From assembly GCF_963583255.1 (NCBI RefSeq), contig NC_084816.1, forward strand, positions 22,079,344 through 22,143,343: a stretch of 64,000 bases of DNA, written 5' to 3'. Made by a program: the position numbers and the translations under genes. Position 1 is the stretch's first letter; each line of letters opens with the position of its first letter. This DNA comes from Pyrus communis. Its lineage: Eukaryota; Streptophyta; Magnoliopsida; Rosales; Rosaceae. This document shows positions 42,603 to 54,708 of this stretch, piece after piece. A model generated the notes under the pieces. It was not told the origin of the DNA, did no database searches, and was given only the letters and a program-made list of their open reading frames with translations.

Positions 42603-44579
42603 TCACATGCCTTTTAATTCCACCCTCAACCAATCTTGTGTGCATACCAAAGCCTCTCGAATGTCAGGATTCAGTGAGCTTCGACATTCATCAAGCAGTC
42701 TACCGCCAGCGTTGAATGCTGATTCTGGTGCAACAGTTGACATAGGAGTTCCTAGAACGTCACGTGCCATCATGGACAAAATAGGGTACCTTGGTGTGTG
42801 GACCTTCCACCAATTTAATATCTTAAAATCACAATTGCGTGGAAAAACTGGTTCCTCTAGATACTCGTCCAAGTCTGATATCATGTTTTGGCTCTGAGAG
42901 GTCTCGTAGAGAAATTTGTCAAATCCCTTCAATCGATCCCTACTATCAGTGCTGGTACTCGGTAAGCTGCTGCCTGGCAAAGCTGAACCTTGATTAACCA
43001 TTGTTGAGCAAATTGAATAAGCATCAAAAAGTTCCTTGAGGCCATCGGAAACTTCCTTAATCCTATCCAGAGCAGTACTACCGTATATTTGGGAGTAGTA
43101 ATACTCCACCAACTTCATTTTGAATCGGGGATCCAAGATCGCTGCCACTGCCAAAGCCAAACTGCACTTGCTCCAGTACTTATCAAACTTAGCCTTCATC
43201 TTTAATGCTATAGAACTAAGAAATTCATCTTGGCTCTTGCACCATTCAATTAATTGGATGTGAACATCACAAATCTCAGGAAAATATATACTTGCAGTTG
43301 GACATTTGTTGCCACAAAAGACATTGGTGATTTCAACAAGAAGTTTCAAATAAACTGTAACAAATCTCGTCCGTTCCCATTCTGTGTCTGTTAAAGCTGA
43401 TTCATACGAAGGGTCATGCTCTTGCAGGAAAGAAAATGCACCCCTGTATTCCAAGGCTGTTTCAAGCATAAGATACGTTGACTTCCATCGAACTGGGAAA
43501 TCAAGAATTAATCTCCTCTGACTATTGATTCCAACTTGCTGAACAATTTCATTGAACTTCCCTTGTGTCACTTGTGAACTTCTTACGTGTTTGAAACTTC
43601 CTCGAATATTTTGTATCACCTCTGTCATTGCTTCTAAAACATCCTGCACAACTGAATTTAGAAGATGTGCAGCAGAGCGAATATCAAATAACTGACCATG
43701 GACCAAGAGAGGCCTGTTTTGGGAGATCCGGTCTTTGATTCTTAGAACAATGTCATCATCGCTGGAACAATCATCAAATGTCAAGGAAAGCAACTTACTG
43801 TCAATGTCCCAGTCCATCAGACATTTGATAACTACTTCTGAAAGCAAGTCCTCCGTATGAGTAGAATCCAGTGTGACAAAATTCAGAATTTTCTTTTGTA
43901 GTTTCCAGTCCTCATCAATACAGTGTGCCGTCAAACACAGGTACTCAACGTTTTCTGGAGAATACCACATTTCAACAGAAAGGTTAATTCTGCCGTGCGA
44001 ACTGTTAAGCATCTCATACACTTGATGTTTTTCCTTCCTATAAATTTCCATACAAAACTGTTCAACATCATTATTTGGCACAACCTCAAATGATGGCTGA
44101 AGGTTCTTCACAAAAACTTTGAATCCAACATCATCAACCATGGTGAACGGGTAACCATGCAATATAATCATACGAGCAAGATCATAACGACTACGGTCGT
44201 GATCAAACTTTCCGCTTGCAATGGTAACTAGTTCATCCTTTTTCGGATCCTGATCGAACTTTATAATTCCTGGCTGAATATAATCATCTTTTCTCTGTGT
44301 TTCATCACCATTAATACTATCTATGCCAACGATATTATCTTTTTTCCTTCTCTTCGCTGAAAGTAGTTGTGATACATCAAAGTTCGATCGTTTCAGATAT
44401 CGCATTAAATGGTTTCTCAGATGGGTGGTCCCACTATTACTTGATCCACTGAGCTTCTTGCGACAATGTACACAAACAGCATGACATATTTCAGCCTTTC
44501 TCACCCTTTCAAAATGATTCCAGACAATAGATGTCAACCTCTTTGGTTTCTTAGCAGACTCAACTGGTATTATTTCCAT
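42603..44579 (-). CDS. SLEEPER-type hAT transposase-derived protein, copy 1
   Basis: One uninterrupted frame encodes 658 residues from ATG 44,579 to a stop at 42,603. It has an N-terminal BED-type zinc finger ('VWNHFERVRKAEICHAVCVH', 'CRKKLSG', 'HLRNHLMR'), an RNase-H-like middle with 'HAVC..' downstream regions such as 'LSVEMWYSPENVEYLCL' and 'LTFDDCSSDDD', and a C-terminal hAT dimerisation region ('LNWWKVHTPRYPILSMMARD', 'STVAPESAFNAGGR'). This is the layout of plant RICESLEEPER/DAYSLEEPER proteins, nuclear DNA-binding proteins domesticated from hAT transposases. The position that is usually Asp before 'LWTS' is Glu here. It lost its 5' UTR exon at the duplication junction about 60 bp upstream, so expression is doubtful. 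Confidence 0.85.
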   Translation of the reverse strand: MEIIPVESAKKPKRLTSIVWNHFERVRKAEICHAVCVHCRKKLSGSSNSGTTHLRNHLMRYLKRSNFDVSQLLSAKRRKKDNIVGIDSINGDETQRKDDYIQPGIIKFDQDPKKDELVTIASGKFDHDRSRYDLARMIILHGYPFTMVDDVGFKVFVKNLQPSFEVVPNNDVEQFCMEIYRKEKHQVYEMLNSSHGRINLSVEMWYSPENVEYLCLTAHCIDEDWKLQKKILNFVTLDSTHTEDLLSEVVIKCLMDWDIDSKLLSLTFDDCSSDDDIVLRIKDRISQNRPLLVHGQLFDIRSAAHLLNSVVQDVLEAMTEVIQNIRGSFKHVRSSQVTQGKFNEIVQQVGINSQRRLILDFPVRWKSTYLMLETALEYRGAFSFLQEHDPSYESALTDTEWERTRFVTVYLKLLVEITNVFCGNKCPTASIYFPEICDVHIQLIEWCKSQDEFLSSIALKMKAKFDKYWSKCSLALAVAAILDPRFKMKLVEYYYSQIYGSTALDRIKEVSDGLKELFDAYSICSTMVNQGSALPGSSLPSTSTDSRDRLKGFDKFLYETSQSQNMISDLDEYLEEPVFPRNCDFKILNWWKVHTPRYPILSMMARDVLGTPMSTVAPESAFNAGGRLLDECRSSLNPDIREALVCTQDWLRVELKGM

Positions 44580-44640
44580 CACATAGGCATGAAATCAACC
44601 AAACTCTGCAAAACATAAGAGATATAACGACTAAATCAGA

Positions 44641-44654
44641 TAATACTACATCAA
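44641..44654. other. Junction between the two large duplication units
   Basis: Left of this point the sequence follows the hAT 5' intron (as at 58,239); right of it the sequence follows the TBL upstream flank (as at 22,755). A few unmatched bases ('atactacatcaattat') lie between, with no obvious homology, which suggests non-homologous joining. Confidence 0.75.
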
Positions 44655-44959
44655 TTATAGGATCCACACATGGCACAACAAAAAAATAATTGATAACACT
44701 TTTTCTCATATCAGTTGGAGCTTCTTCCCACCTTCAAATTTGATTGCATGACATTTCATTTAAGAAATGACATCTCTTTTGAAAATGCTCTTATAAGTCT
44801 TTGTAAAGTTTTCCTTTTTACCGATGGGAAAATCTCACCTTCATATTCTTAAAAAAAAAAAAAAAAAAATGAAATGGGCTTCAAAACTTTACATTTTAAC
44901 CAAAAATCATCTAATAACTTTATTAGATGATAAAATATAACACATGTGTGCCCAACGCG

Positions 44960-45145
44960 CGTTAAGTTTCATAAATAGTGTAGTACTGTTAAATTTCATA
45001 AGAGTGTAGTACCGTTAAATTTCATAAACAGTGTAGTACCATTAAGTTTCATAAACAGTTTAGTACCGTTAAGTTTCATAAACAGTTTAGTATTGTTAAG
45101 TTTCATAAATAATGTAGTAAGTTTCATAAACAATATGTGTGAGGA
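44960..45145. repeat. Tandem repeat of a 30-bp motif, copy 2
   Basis: Orthologue of 23,085-23,235: 'gttaagtttcataaac' units with 'agtgtagtacc', here about six. The rest of 44,655-47,124 is the AT-rich 5' flank of TBL-C and shows no gene. Confidence 0.8.
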
Positions 45146-45693
45146 CGCGCGGATCATGCTCTTCAGTTTTTTTTTTTATTTTATATAATATTAAAATTAT
45201 GTCTTTTTCATTAAAATTTAAGTTCTTCTGTCCTTTTTATTAAAGTTTAAAGGTTTTTCATTAAAATTTAAGTTTTTTTCATTAAATAAAGTTATAGCGT
45301 GATTTTTTATTAAAATAAACTTAGTCCAAATTCTTTTCACGAAAGTTCCAAAAAAATAAATAAAAGAGTAAGACGGTTAGGTGAGCCGTCCGGTTCCACA
45401 ATTTAGCCCCTACAGCATGTGACTCAGTTGTGTGAGGGTTTCAATTTTTATTGATGTTAATATACTGGATCCTTTGAGACAGCAATTAATGGAACATTCA
45501 AGAAAAAAACGCCAAAGTCTTTTCTAAACTTTATCGTGATAAATCATACAAGTATACAAGGTATAAAGATTAGCCAATTGCTCATCAGAAACAACTATGA
45601 CAGAAGCAAGAAAAGCCATAAAGAAACAATAATAATACTCAAGTTACCGACTACTTATTTCAATGTTTAGATATCAACTAATACGGAGAAATG

Positions 45694-45855
45694 GTCACAT
45701 AGTACCACGATTTAGTGGTATTTCTCTTTATTTGTAAGTAAGAGATTTTAGGTTCAACTCTAGTTAAAGGAAAATTTGAACCACATTATTCCTTATCCAT
45801 TGTGAGGATTAGCCCGATCTCTCACTCCTTTAGTATAGACAATATTGTTTGTTTT
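45694..45855 (+). repeat. SINE, unit 2
   Basis: Orthologue of the SINE at 23,771, with 'taccacgatttagtggtatt' and 'tgtaagtaagagattttagg'. Confidence 0.6.
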
Positions 45856-47124
45856 AAAAAAACTAAAATAGAGAAATGATAAGGAGATCCTCTCAAAAGT
45901 AAAACTCTCTACCACCTCATATTTTTGCACAATGTTTTATAATGTTGGCACTTTAATGTAAGATTTCAATTCTTCAATGTTTCAGTAGTAGTTAGTATAT
46001 TGTTCCATGGAGCTAAGGTCCAAAATAAGGAAGAAACAGGAGTTTCCACGACTTTATCACCCAGTCAATTATGTTCCACTTAATCCATGTTTCATGGCCA
46101 CATATCTTTCCGGGGATATTGACGTTAAACTGTAAGGTGACAGAGAATTCATGAAGAGTCCTACTTTTAGAGAGTTCTCTTAGCATTTCTCATATGAAAC
46201 ATGATGTGCTAATTTCTGTGAATAAATTAGTTGATACAATTACAATGGAAAATTTTATATCGAACATTAATCCGTAACTAATGCTCATGTTTATGTGAAT
46301 TTATGGAAAGGAAAAAAAAAAAAAAAAAAAAACATGAAACTTCGCATTGCTCTATTCAAAATGACCATGAAATGACAACTCCGAAATTCCTAACTTAGGG
46401 TTTTAATTAGTATTTATTATTTAGTTGAGAGTTAGGAACTTAAATCGGGTACAATCTTATTACGGAGGATTTTTCTATATAAAATAATTGTTAATTATAA
46501 GGTAATGCAAGATTTTTCTTGATAAAATAGGCAACACTTCTAGTGTGCCACTGATAATTTTCCTATTGGTGAATTGATAAGCTTGTCATGGAATGTCATT
46601 GCGTAACTAGAAATGTAATATTTGGTATATTGTGAGATAAATTTTGTGACTAATGAGTTCACCAATCTAAGCCTCCCCCATCCTTTGGGTCCGATCTACT
46701 TCTTCTTCTTGTAGCAGTTATAATTGTCTGATATTTTCAAAGTCTTTCAACCTCGCAATATAATTTTGTAATTTCTCATTTGTCGGGCTATTAGCCCCTT
46801 TGTTTAACCCAAAAAAAAAATAAATAAATGATTATAGTTTCTACATATCTTTTTCTTTTTGAAATTTTTTATTTAAAGCTGTCATTTAATTCCTTTTTTA
46901 TTTATTCGACCCAAAAGAGATCTGCGTGAAGAGAAAAGGGCATCGTAAACCATTGCCTCGAAGATACACAAATTGCCAACTTTCCATCCTCTCTCTCTCA
47001 CGTATATACAGACAAGACTTATAAATATAGGAGCTATAAGAGATAAAGAGAAAATAGAGATAACAGTTTGTAGTCCCATTACCATTTCTTTTAAACACCG
47101 ATCTCTCTCTCTAGAAAATTGCTC

Positions 47125-47436
47125 ATGGATGTCTGGGTTAATAGTAGGTTTTGTATGAGTAGTATAGCTGTTTTCCTCCTTCTTCTTGTTGTTTCTGATT
47201 ACCAAGTAGTAGTATTAGTAAATGGTGAAAGAATTGGTGAGCCATCGTCATCGTCGTCATTGTCATGTGATTTCTTCAAAGGGAGATGGATTTTGGACCA
47301 ATCCTACCCGCTCTACAATCCTTCCTCATGCCCCTTCATTGAGCATGAGTTTACCTGCCAAAAGAATGGCCGTCCCGATCAGATTTACACCAAATACAGA
47401 TGGCAACCACATGACTGTGATTTAGCAAGGTGCACA

Positions 47437-47469
<33 letters not shown>

Positions 47470-50400
47470 GGCTTCTCTTCTTCTACTTATTATTATTAAT
47501 GCCTTTCTTTTGTTGCGATTATTAGTGCAAATATTATTGCTTATTATTTTCCTAGTTGTTGGCTTGGCTCATCCTATATATCTCCTGCCTAAGTGCAGTC
47601 ATGAGATCGGGACCAGCAGTTGTACTCTTTGCCGCCGTAGCTATAGTTTCTGGTGGACCAAAAACTGGGGGTAAATTTTTCATTAATTAGTATATGATGC
47701 CATATATACGATGACATTTACATGCATCGTTGGATAGGCCATGTTACATGCATAAGGAAGTTAGATGGGTCATGCTTTAGTTTAGTATAGAAAAAGAAGC
47801 TTAGGTTCTTAGATTTTATACGTTTCATGTATTTGAAGTTGTAAGGGTTATGTGTTAATGTTGTTAGTAAGTGAGGTCTGTTGAGTTCTTGTAACAGTTG
47901 CTCCTAGTGTCTTTAAATAGTTGTATCATTGAGTGGAAGGTAGTTTTTTTTTTCATGAATCAAAAAATTGAAAGAAAAAAAAAACAAAGAGTTCTCTCGA
48001 CATTGCTAGATTTAACAGATGTTTTAGTGTTTTATTTGCCTAGTTCCGAGGTTTCTTAGACTAAACAGGGTTTAGTAGTTTTTAGTTCTTAGTAGTCTCC
48101 ATCTTCTTTCCTCGTGTTTTCATTGCATCAGTATAAAGACTTCCGATTTTATAGGACTAAAACTAAAAACTATTTGAAGATTATTGTAAAAAATGCGGGT
48201 TACACAAGTTTAGACTAATTTGTTTTTATGGATTTATATAACTATATGAATTTATAAAGATTAACTAATTTGTCATTCTTCTGTTTATTTTGGAGACATG
48301 AATTACACTGTTTACATTTGAAATTCCACATTCCAAATCAATTCTAAGAAAATGACTTGTTTTGATAACATTTTTCGAAATATAAAAAGTAAATTTAGAT
48401 CTTGACTGTGATCCTTTTTACATCTCAAACAATGAACAAATTTTCTGACCAAAAATAAAAACACATGAACAAATTTTATATAATTCGTGGGGGAGACATC
48501 CTGTGAACTGAGTAGATCAATGTTATGTTTAAAAACACAAAAATTCTTGCAGAGGGGCCCCTCTGAATATATAAAGCGACACTATCCCAATGATTTTCGT
48601 AAGAAATATAATGTTTGGCCGCATGGAAAATGTCGGTGATGTCCGCCTTTCATAGGTGACAATTGCATCCTTGGTTTGTGTGAACTGTGATCGTCTTGAT
48701 AATGCGATGGCACAGTGGTGACGGAATTGGATTCTTTCTAGTCCCACAATCATGTGATATGGCCTCTACTCATGTGACAATTATTAATGAAATTCATCAA
48801 ACTATTTTTTAAAGTCGTGTAATATAGCTCACGGGCTTCGGTGGTGCCATATTTGTCATGCGAGTTCTTCGTGTTTGACATAAAAGAAAATTATCATATG
48901 ATTAGGTTCAGAAAAAACTTAGGAAAGGGTATTCGAAACTATTACAATAATTTAAGAAATGAGGAATTGAGTTTCAAACTTAGAATGCATGGGTGGAACT
49001 CAACATGCTATTCATTAAGATATTAGACCACATACTCGGAAAAACCTAACCTGATTTTACCAAAGCTTATATTTTTTGCAATAACAATAATAGATTATAC
49101 AAATTAGCGGGGATTGGGTTGAGTCGTTGTAAATAGAAATCCAAACTCTTAATGTTTTTTTCTAAAATTTGGAAAGGATTAACATGCTTATTATATGAAT
49201 TATGAATAATGATTATCGTTTAACTTTCTCTCAAGTACACATATACAAGTGGAATCGTGGATTGTCCACCATTGATGAATCCGTATGTAAATTTTCTTGC
49301 CATGTATAAGGAGATTGTGTACCTAAATTGTTAACCAAAGCCAGAAATAAGTTCTAACTAATCGTTTTAATCTTATAGTTTAGCAATATAACATGGTAAA
49401 TTATCTAATAAGAAAACACTAAAATATTGATAACTTTTATTTTGTAGATTTAACAGGCTTGACTTCTTCAAAAGATTTAGAGGGAAAAGCATCATGTTTG
49501 TTGGAGATTCATTAAGCCAAAATCAATGGCAGTCCCTAACATGCATGCTTCATTTGGCTGTGCCAACTGCAAAGTATAATGTGACAAGAGTAGACAATGT
49601 ATCTATCTTCGAATTTACGGTACGTTAAACTTGCAATTTGTTTTTGTTATTATTTCATCTTTGCTAGGTGAATAAATCTGTTGCCAAATGGTATACATAT
49701 TTTGTTGCAAGACTTTGAATCCAAACCATTAATTAGTAAGTTGTTCAAAAGTGTAATTGAAATTGACAATTTGGCAACATAACATAAGAAAACAATGATA
49801 GAAAAATGTGTATGAGTAATGCTATTTGAGTTCCACATATAATTGGTATGTTCCAACTCTAATTAAAGAGTTCGGCAACAATGTAGTTTTGTATCTAAAT
49901 AGCATAATTAAAATTGTATTAGCAATTTATATCTAATTACCAACCTAATTTCCATATGGTTGAATATCTTAGGCTTGGTTTCGAATCCTCCCCCTCCTTT
50001 TAATAATAATGAACTTTTCAAAAAATTACCAACTTAATCCATCAAATGAAATCACATCAATTTGGTATCGGTGAATGCAATGCATCCATCATATACAATA
50101 TTTTAGACTTGGTTAAGGTCCGTCCCTATTGCTCCATTTTCTTTTTCGAACTATTGGTCCATGACAAATTTCACCTTTCAATTCCCTGCTTGGACAATAT
50201 TTGACATAGACCTTTGTCCCGGCTCTACCAAACAAGAAGCATGTGGTCCTCTCTCTGATTTTTATTTTTCTTGCGGTAAATGGCATGGTGAAAAATACAA
50301 TCAAATTACTGCAGGATTATGAAGTTAGAGTGATGCTAGACCGCAATGTGTATCTAGTAGATATTGTAAAAGAAAAGTTTGGGAGGGTCTTGAAGCTTGA

Positions 50401-52070
50401 TTCAATAGTGGGAGGCAAGTTATGGAAGGATATTGACATGCTTATCTTCAACACTTGGCATTGGTGGAATCGGAGAGGACCCTCTCAACCGTAAATCCTA
50501 CAACTATATTTACTATAATATTTAATTTTCTTTTGATTTATTTTTATTTTTTTTTAACAATCGGTATTATATGCATTAAAGAAAAAATGGTGAGTTTAAC
50601 CTCACAATGGGCTAACAATAATATGATTCAAATTCGTGACAAGAATCGAACTTAAGACATCTCACTTATAAGTAAAAAAAAATATCACTAGACTTTAGTA
50701 TTAAGTGGTTCTTTTGATTTAATTTTAAATGGGGTTAAAAGGCAAAAACCAAATTAATTAATTATTAATTTTGCAGATGGGATTATGTTGAAGTAGGAGG
50801 CCAGATAAGCAAAAGACATTGACCGCATGCTTGCTTTTGAGAAGGCACTTATTACTTGGGCTGGATGGGTTGATTCAAACACTGAGCCTTCAAAGTCCAG
50901 GGTTTTCTTCCAAGGAATATCTCCTTCTCATTACAAGTACGTTCCCTATCTAATATAACTAAGGGGCAGTTCTGTGACATTATTTTTTTATATAATTTTT
51001 TACATATGTTTTTTTGGGGCATTTCGTAATATATTTTAATGATCCGAACCGTTTATCTTTTAGAATATCATTAATAGATCATCTTCAAAAAAATTAGACA
51101 AATTCAAAATCATTAAGATATTTATTTGTAGTAAGAAAATAAACGAATACAGTTCTACAAAGAAACCCTAGATCCAATGGTCATCTGATTTTATATTTGA
51201 GTGATTTTTGGTAAACATGATCTATGAGGGAATATCTAAAATAGCTGAAATCGTTAAAACACATTAGAAAGTGGGCCCCACTAAGCCTTGTGTCAAAAGT
51301 TGTATAAAAAAATAATGTCATGAATCCATCCCCTATAACTAATCTAAGATAATAATTGTTAAATTTTAAATTAAAACGGAATTGTTATTAGCACTCTATC
51401 TTATACTCACAACGCCCTTCATAGTGCAATTTCTCCACTATATTCTCATTAAAGAAGAGTGTACGTAGAAGTTAGAACAACTTATTGAAGTGTAATTAAA
51501 AGTTATGTGAAATAAAATTCAACGTTTTGGTGACATACACATTAGCTTTAATTTTTTTTTATTAGATGTCGTCGTGAGTGGATGTCAATCAAGAATATTT
51601 ACAAAAGTAAAATTTAATACATGGTATATCAACGACTAATAATCATCCAAATATACGTGAAAACAATTGTCATTGTAATTTTTTATTAAGTTGTTGTGGA
51701 GAATTGTTTATGAAGTTTGTTCCAGTGACATCAATCATGAGTCTATAACTTTCTTTTCTTAATTTTGATTTTTAGTGGCAGTGAATGGCAAGAACCAAGG
51801 GCAAGAAGTTGTGTAGGGCAAAAGGAGCCTTTGCTTGGGTCGACCTATCCAGGAGGTTTGCCACCAGCTCTGAGTGTGCTGAAGAATGTGTTGAGCACAA
51901 TCAAAAAGCCAGTGACATTGCTAGATATAACAAATCTCTCACTCCTGCGTAAAGATGGACATCCTTCAATTTATGGGTTGGGAGGCCGCACCGGAATGGA
52001 CTGTACTCATTGGTGTCTTTGTGGAGTCCCAGATACTTGGAATGAGATTCTCTACAATTTAATTCTTTGA
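47125..52070 (+). pseudogene. TBL copy C, frameshifted
   Basis: Exons are 47125-47429, 49448-49619, 50315-50490, 50777-50936 and 51776-52070. Exons 1-3 and 5 have the same lengths as in copy A, but exon 4 is 160 nt and not 159. An extra A in the run at 50,811-50,814 shifts the frame and gives TGA at 50,820-50,822, so the product would be about 232 residues. It would keep the signal anchor, TBL domain and GDS motif ('FVGDSLSQNQ') but lose the Asp-Cys-Ser-His motif needed for acetyl transfer. Arg replaces Gly in 'FNRLDFFKRF'. All splice signals are intact, so the lesion is recent or the locus is not under selection. Confidence 0.88.
50580..50709 (-). repeat. SINE remnant in TBL-C intron 3
   Basis: Orthologue of the remnants at 28,731 and 33,972; shares the 'attcgtgacaagaatcgaa' variant with copy B. 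Confidence 0.5.
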
Positions 52071-53677
52071 AACATTCATGATTGAAACTATCAAAACGAT
52101 GGCGTCTTGTGCCATTGAAATAAGGACATGTAGATGAAATTTTACATACTCTTATCTTTTTAGCATGAAACGAATTCACGTAACAGTGTACCTGTTCCTT
52201 GTCTTGATGTAAAAAAAACCGTTAATAGTTGACATTGAAGTATGAACTGCTGAACAAGAAAGCATCAGAGGCTGCTACACTCATTAATTTGGAATTTGGT
52301 GATATATAGAACCCCGTGGGCGGAGGGCCACTTTATTTGAATCCTCCATAGGGTTTCTTGTTCAAGTATCTGGCCGTTAGTTTAGCAAGAAAAATTTGTT
52401 ATAACAATCATATAGTTCTATGTCCGAAAAAAAAAAATCATATGGTTCAAACCAAAATAATTGCAATTACCATGGAACCGGAACTGAGAGCTTTGCTTGA
52501 TCGGATGTGGATATTGGAACCTGTTTTACTTCCTTTTATGTTTACTGCTTGGAATGAGGATCCTCTTTGTGAGGATCATGGGGATCCTCTAATCACGTCC
52601 TTTTATCGTACATCGTACGACCAATTTTTGTCAGGTGTGGTTTATATTCAATTTCAAATAAAAAAATTTACAATGATTTCTGACCGCACAATATACAATG
52701 AAAGGATGTGATTGGAGGATCACCGGGATCCTCACAAAAAGGATCCTCATTCTACTTCTTGGCCCATTGTATCCTATTAGGACAATACTTTCTCTCATTT
52801 TCGCGGTGGAGGAAAGTTTTTATTTTCTATTAATGTGATATCATTTCACTGCATAATATGATATGAGAATCATTGACTCTCTTTATCATCATTTAAATAT
52901 CATCTCTAGAAAAAATTGTTGAATTTGGGGGCAACTTATTAATCCATATTGTGTCTTAACAAATCAATTATTACAGTAACAAGTAGCATTATTATGATGA
53001 ATCGTCAATTCCTTTGATTCATACGAATAATTAAACAGTCAAATTTTGATCTTAACATTTATACAGTGAAATGATGTTACCTTCTTATCGTGAATTTTTG
53101 TCGCTCATCCCAATTCCAAATAATAGAAAATTTAAAAACAAAATAACTCTGCAAAAGATTTGTAATTTAAGTGGTTAAAAACATTTACTTTCACACTGAA
53201 AATTCTAAATTCGAATCCCCCTCTATCAATATTGATTGTATTGAAAATAAAAAATAAAAGCTCTAATTGGCCATGAGTCTAATTCCCGATGTGAAACCTT
53301 CTAAAAGCCACATCATGGCCAAAGTACAAAAACCTATCATGACCATTCATTATTCAGAATCCAGAACGTGACATTCCATGCATACTTCCACCAAGAAAGT
53401 CAGAAAAGGCATTCTTAATTTCTTTTTAACCAAACTAATGACTCCGGAACATGTTATCGATACGTTTTTACCATCAACAAAGCGCACTGACATGTTGTGC
53501 AATATTTTTTTATTTTTTTTACAACATCGATACACATCTGCCATGCGCAGAATTTTTCTGCTGAAACGTGTTGTGACATTGATTGCAAATTTTTGTTCAA
53601 TTACATAAGAGCAAATGAAACCTACGAAAGCTTCCGGCCAGATTCCAATACCAGACTGGAAGCAAACAACCAAGACT
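52071..53677. other. 3' flank of TBL-C
   Basis: It includes the foldback MITE without the CACTA insertion (52,551-52,752), the tRNA-like piece near 53,210, and the unnamed module that follows the seipin exon on the minus strand (53,350-53,677). No gene is called. Confidence 0.55.
52551..52752. mobile_element. Foldback MITE, TBL-C flank
   Basis: Same element as at 30,731, with 'ggaatgaggatcctctttgt' on the left and 'aaaaaggatcctcattc' on the right; slightly shorter through loss of one ggatcc unit on the right arm. Confidence 0.6.
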
Positions 53678-54001
53678 GATGTTGAAAAATCTTTTCAACC
53701 GAGGAAGCTCAGATTCAAGCTCTAGTGATGGAGCGTAAATTTGAGGTATGCCTGCACCATTTTTGAACACTCTGCTCTTTGCTCTAGTACCACCTTCAAG
53801 CACGCTGTCGGCTGCAGCCCTTCAACGTGTTCAATCGTTTTTATGTTCAGAACTTGGGTTCCTGATTGTAAACCGGCAATGAGAGGAGTGGTTTTGAGAA
53901 ATGTTTCAGTGAAGTGAATTGGCCCGCACGGATAGCTTGAGCTAGCAATGACACTGCCGTCTGCTGACAAGAACTCGACCATTACCTTGGGGCACAAGAA
54001 A
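53678..54001 (-). pseudogene. Seipin-like exon fragment, copy 2
   Basis: Orthologue of the fragment at 40,205-40,528. It encodes 'VMVEFLSADGSVIASSSYPC', 'TPLIAGLQSGTQVLNIKTIE' and 'ACLKVVLEQRAE'; after the same frameshift comes 'NGAGIPQIYAPSLELESELP'. The shared frameshift shows that the fragment was already broken before the large duplication. Confidence 0.7.
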
Positions 54002-54069
54002 CTGTAAAATAAGTCACAAAAATGATATTTCAATTAGGTATGTAGAATTTACTTGGCTGATAAAGTTAC

Positions 54070-54640
54070 CAGTGGCAGCTTTGATTTGTCGTAGAGTAAA
54101 ATAACCAGTTTTTTGTTCCAGCCCACGACGCAGTTCAGACACAAGAATTTTAGAAAACAACATCCAATGAGGCATATGAAAACTTTATATGCAGAGATTA
54201 TCCTCACCTTCATCTTCGTCTTTAGACCTTAAGTAACCAGCCATTCGGAGGACAACCAAAACCAATGCGACAGACACAAATGCGGCAGATAGCCCCCAGT
54301 AACTAGTATCGAGAGATTTTTCAATGAGACTGGAACACGGAGTGGTACACCATGTGTCATTATATTAATGATAAAATATATGTGCTAAAAAGTTAATAAC
54401 TTAAAAAATACAATTTCCCACCACGTATATAAAAACAAGTGGTGTACCACCCATGTTCCCGTCATAATGAAATTTTCTCTTCTTAACCTTAAAATCTGAC
54501 GAGTGAAAGTTCTCAGGACTTTAAGATGCGTGCAAGTAGAAAGAAAATCAGAAATCCAATAACGCGGGCAAAACTTACTTGGTGTCACAGTAAGTGTAGA
54601 TATAAGTGGTCCATAGACACCTCGGTTAGGAATGAAAGTA
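54070..54640 (-). pseudogene. Receptor-kinase exon fragments, copy 2
   Basis: Same three pieces as in unit 1: malectin end (54,640-54,579, 'RGVYGPLISALT'), membrane helix ('LSAAFVSVALVLVVLRMAG', about 54,310-54,208) and juxtamembrane piece (about 54,145-54,070). The helix is about 8 residues shorter than in unit 1, where 'GSIAGIVV' is kept. An extra stretch lies between the malectin and helix pieces (54,310-54,490) that unit 1 lacks. Confidence 0.72.
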
Positions 54641-54708
54641 TAATTGGATCACTAGTGTGCTACATGAACAGTAACATTGTCGAACTCTATGACAAAGTGT
54701 GTTATAAG

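Larger units (their letters stand above)
22755..44640. repeat. Unit 1 of a large tandem segmental duplication
   Basis: From 'aggatccacacatg' at about 22,755 to the hAT 5' intron at about 44,640, the sequence is homologous in order and orientation to 44,655-58,239. Shared landmarks are the 'gttaagtttcataaac' repeat, a SINE, the TBL gene, the kinase/seipin fragments, a MITE and the hAT gene. Unit 1 is longer because it has an internal 5.3-kb tandem duplication (26,158-31,480 copied to 31,495 onward) and a 3.2-kb CACTA insertion; subtracting these leaves about 13.4 kb, close to unit 2 at 13.6 kb. Confidence 0.88.

Noticed and set aside
42607..42897. Plus-strand frames opposite the hAT genes (also 56,167-56,641 and 57,154-57,462)
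   Set aside because: They are complements of the conserved hAT coding sequence and have no independent support.
42603..44579. Calling the hAT genes active autonomous transposons
   Set aside because: No terminal inverted repeats with an 8-bp duplication were found, the copies arose by segmental duplication, one has a normal 5' UTR exon, and a probable catalytic Asp is Glu.
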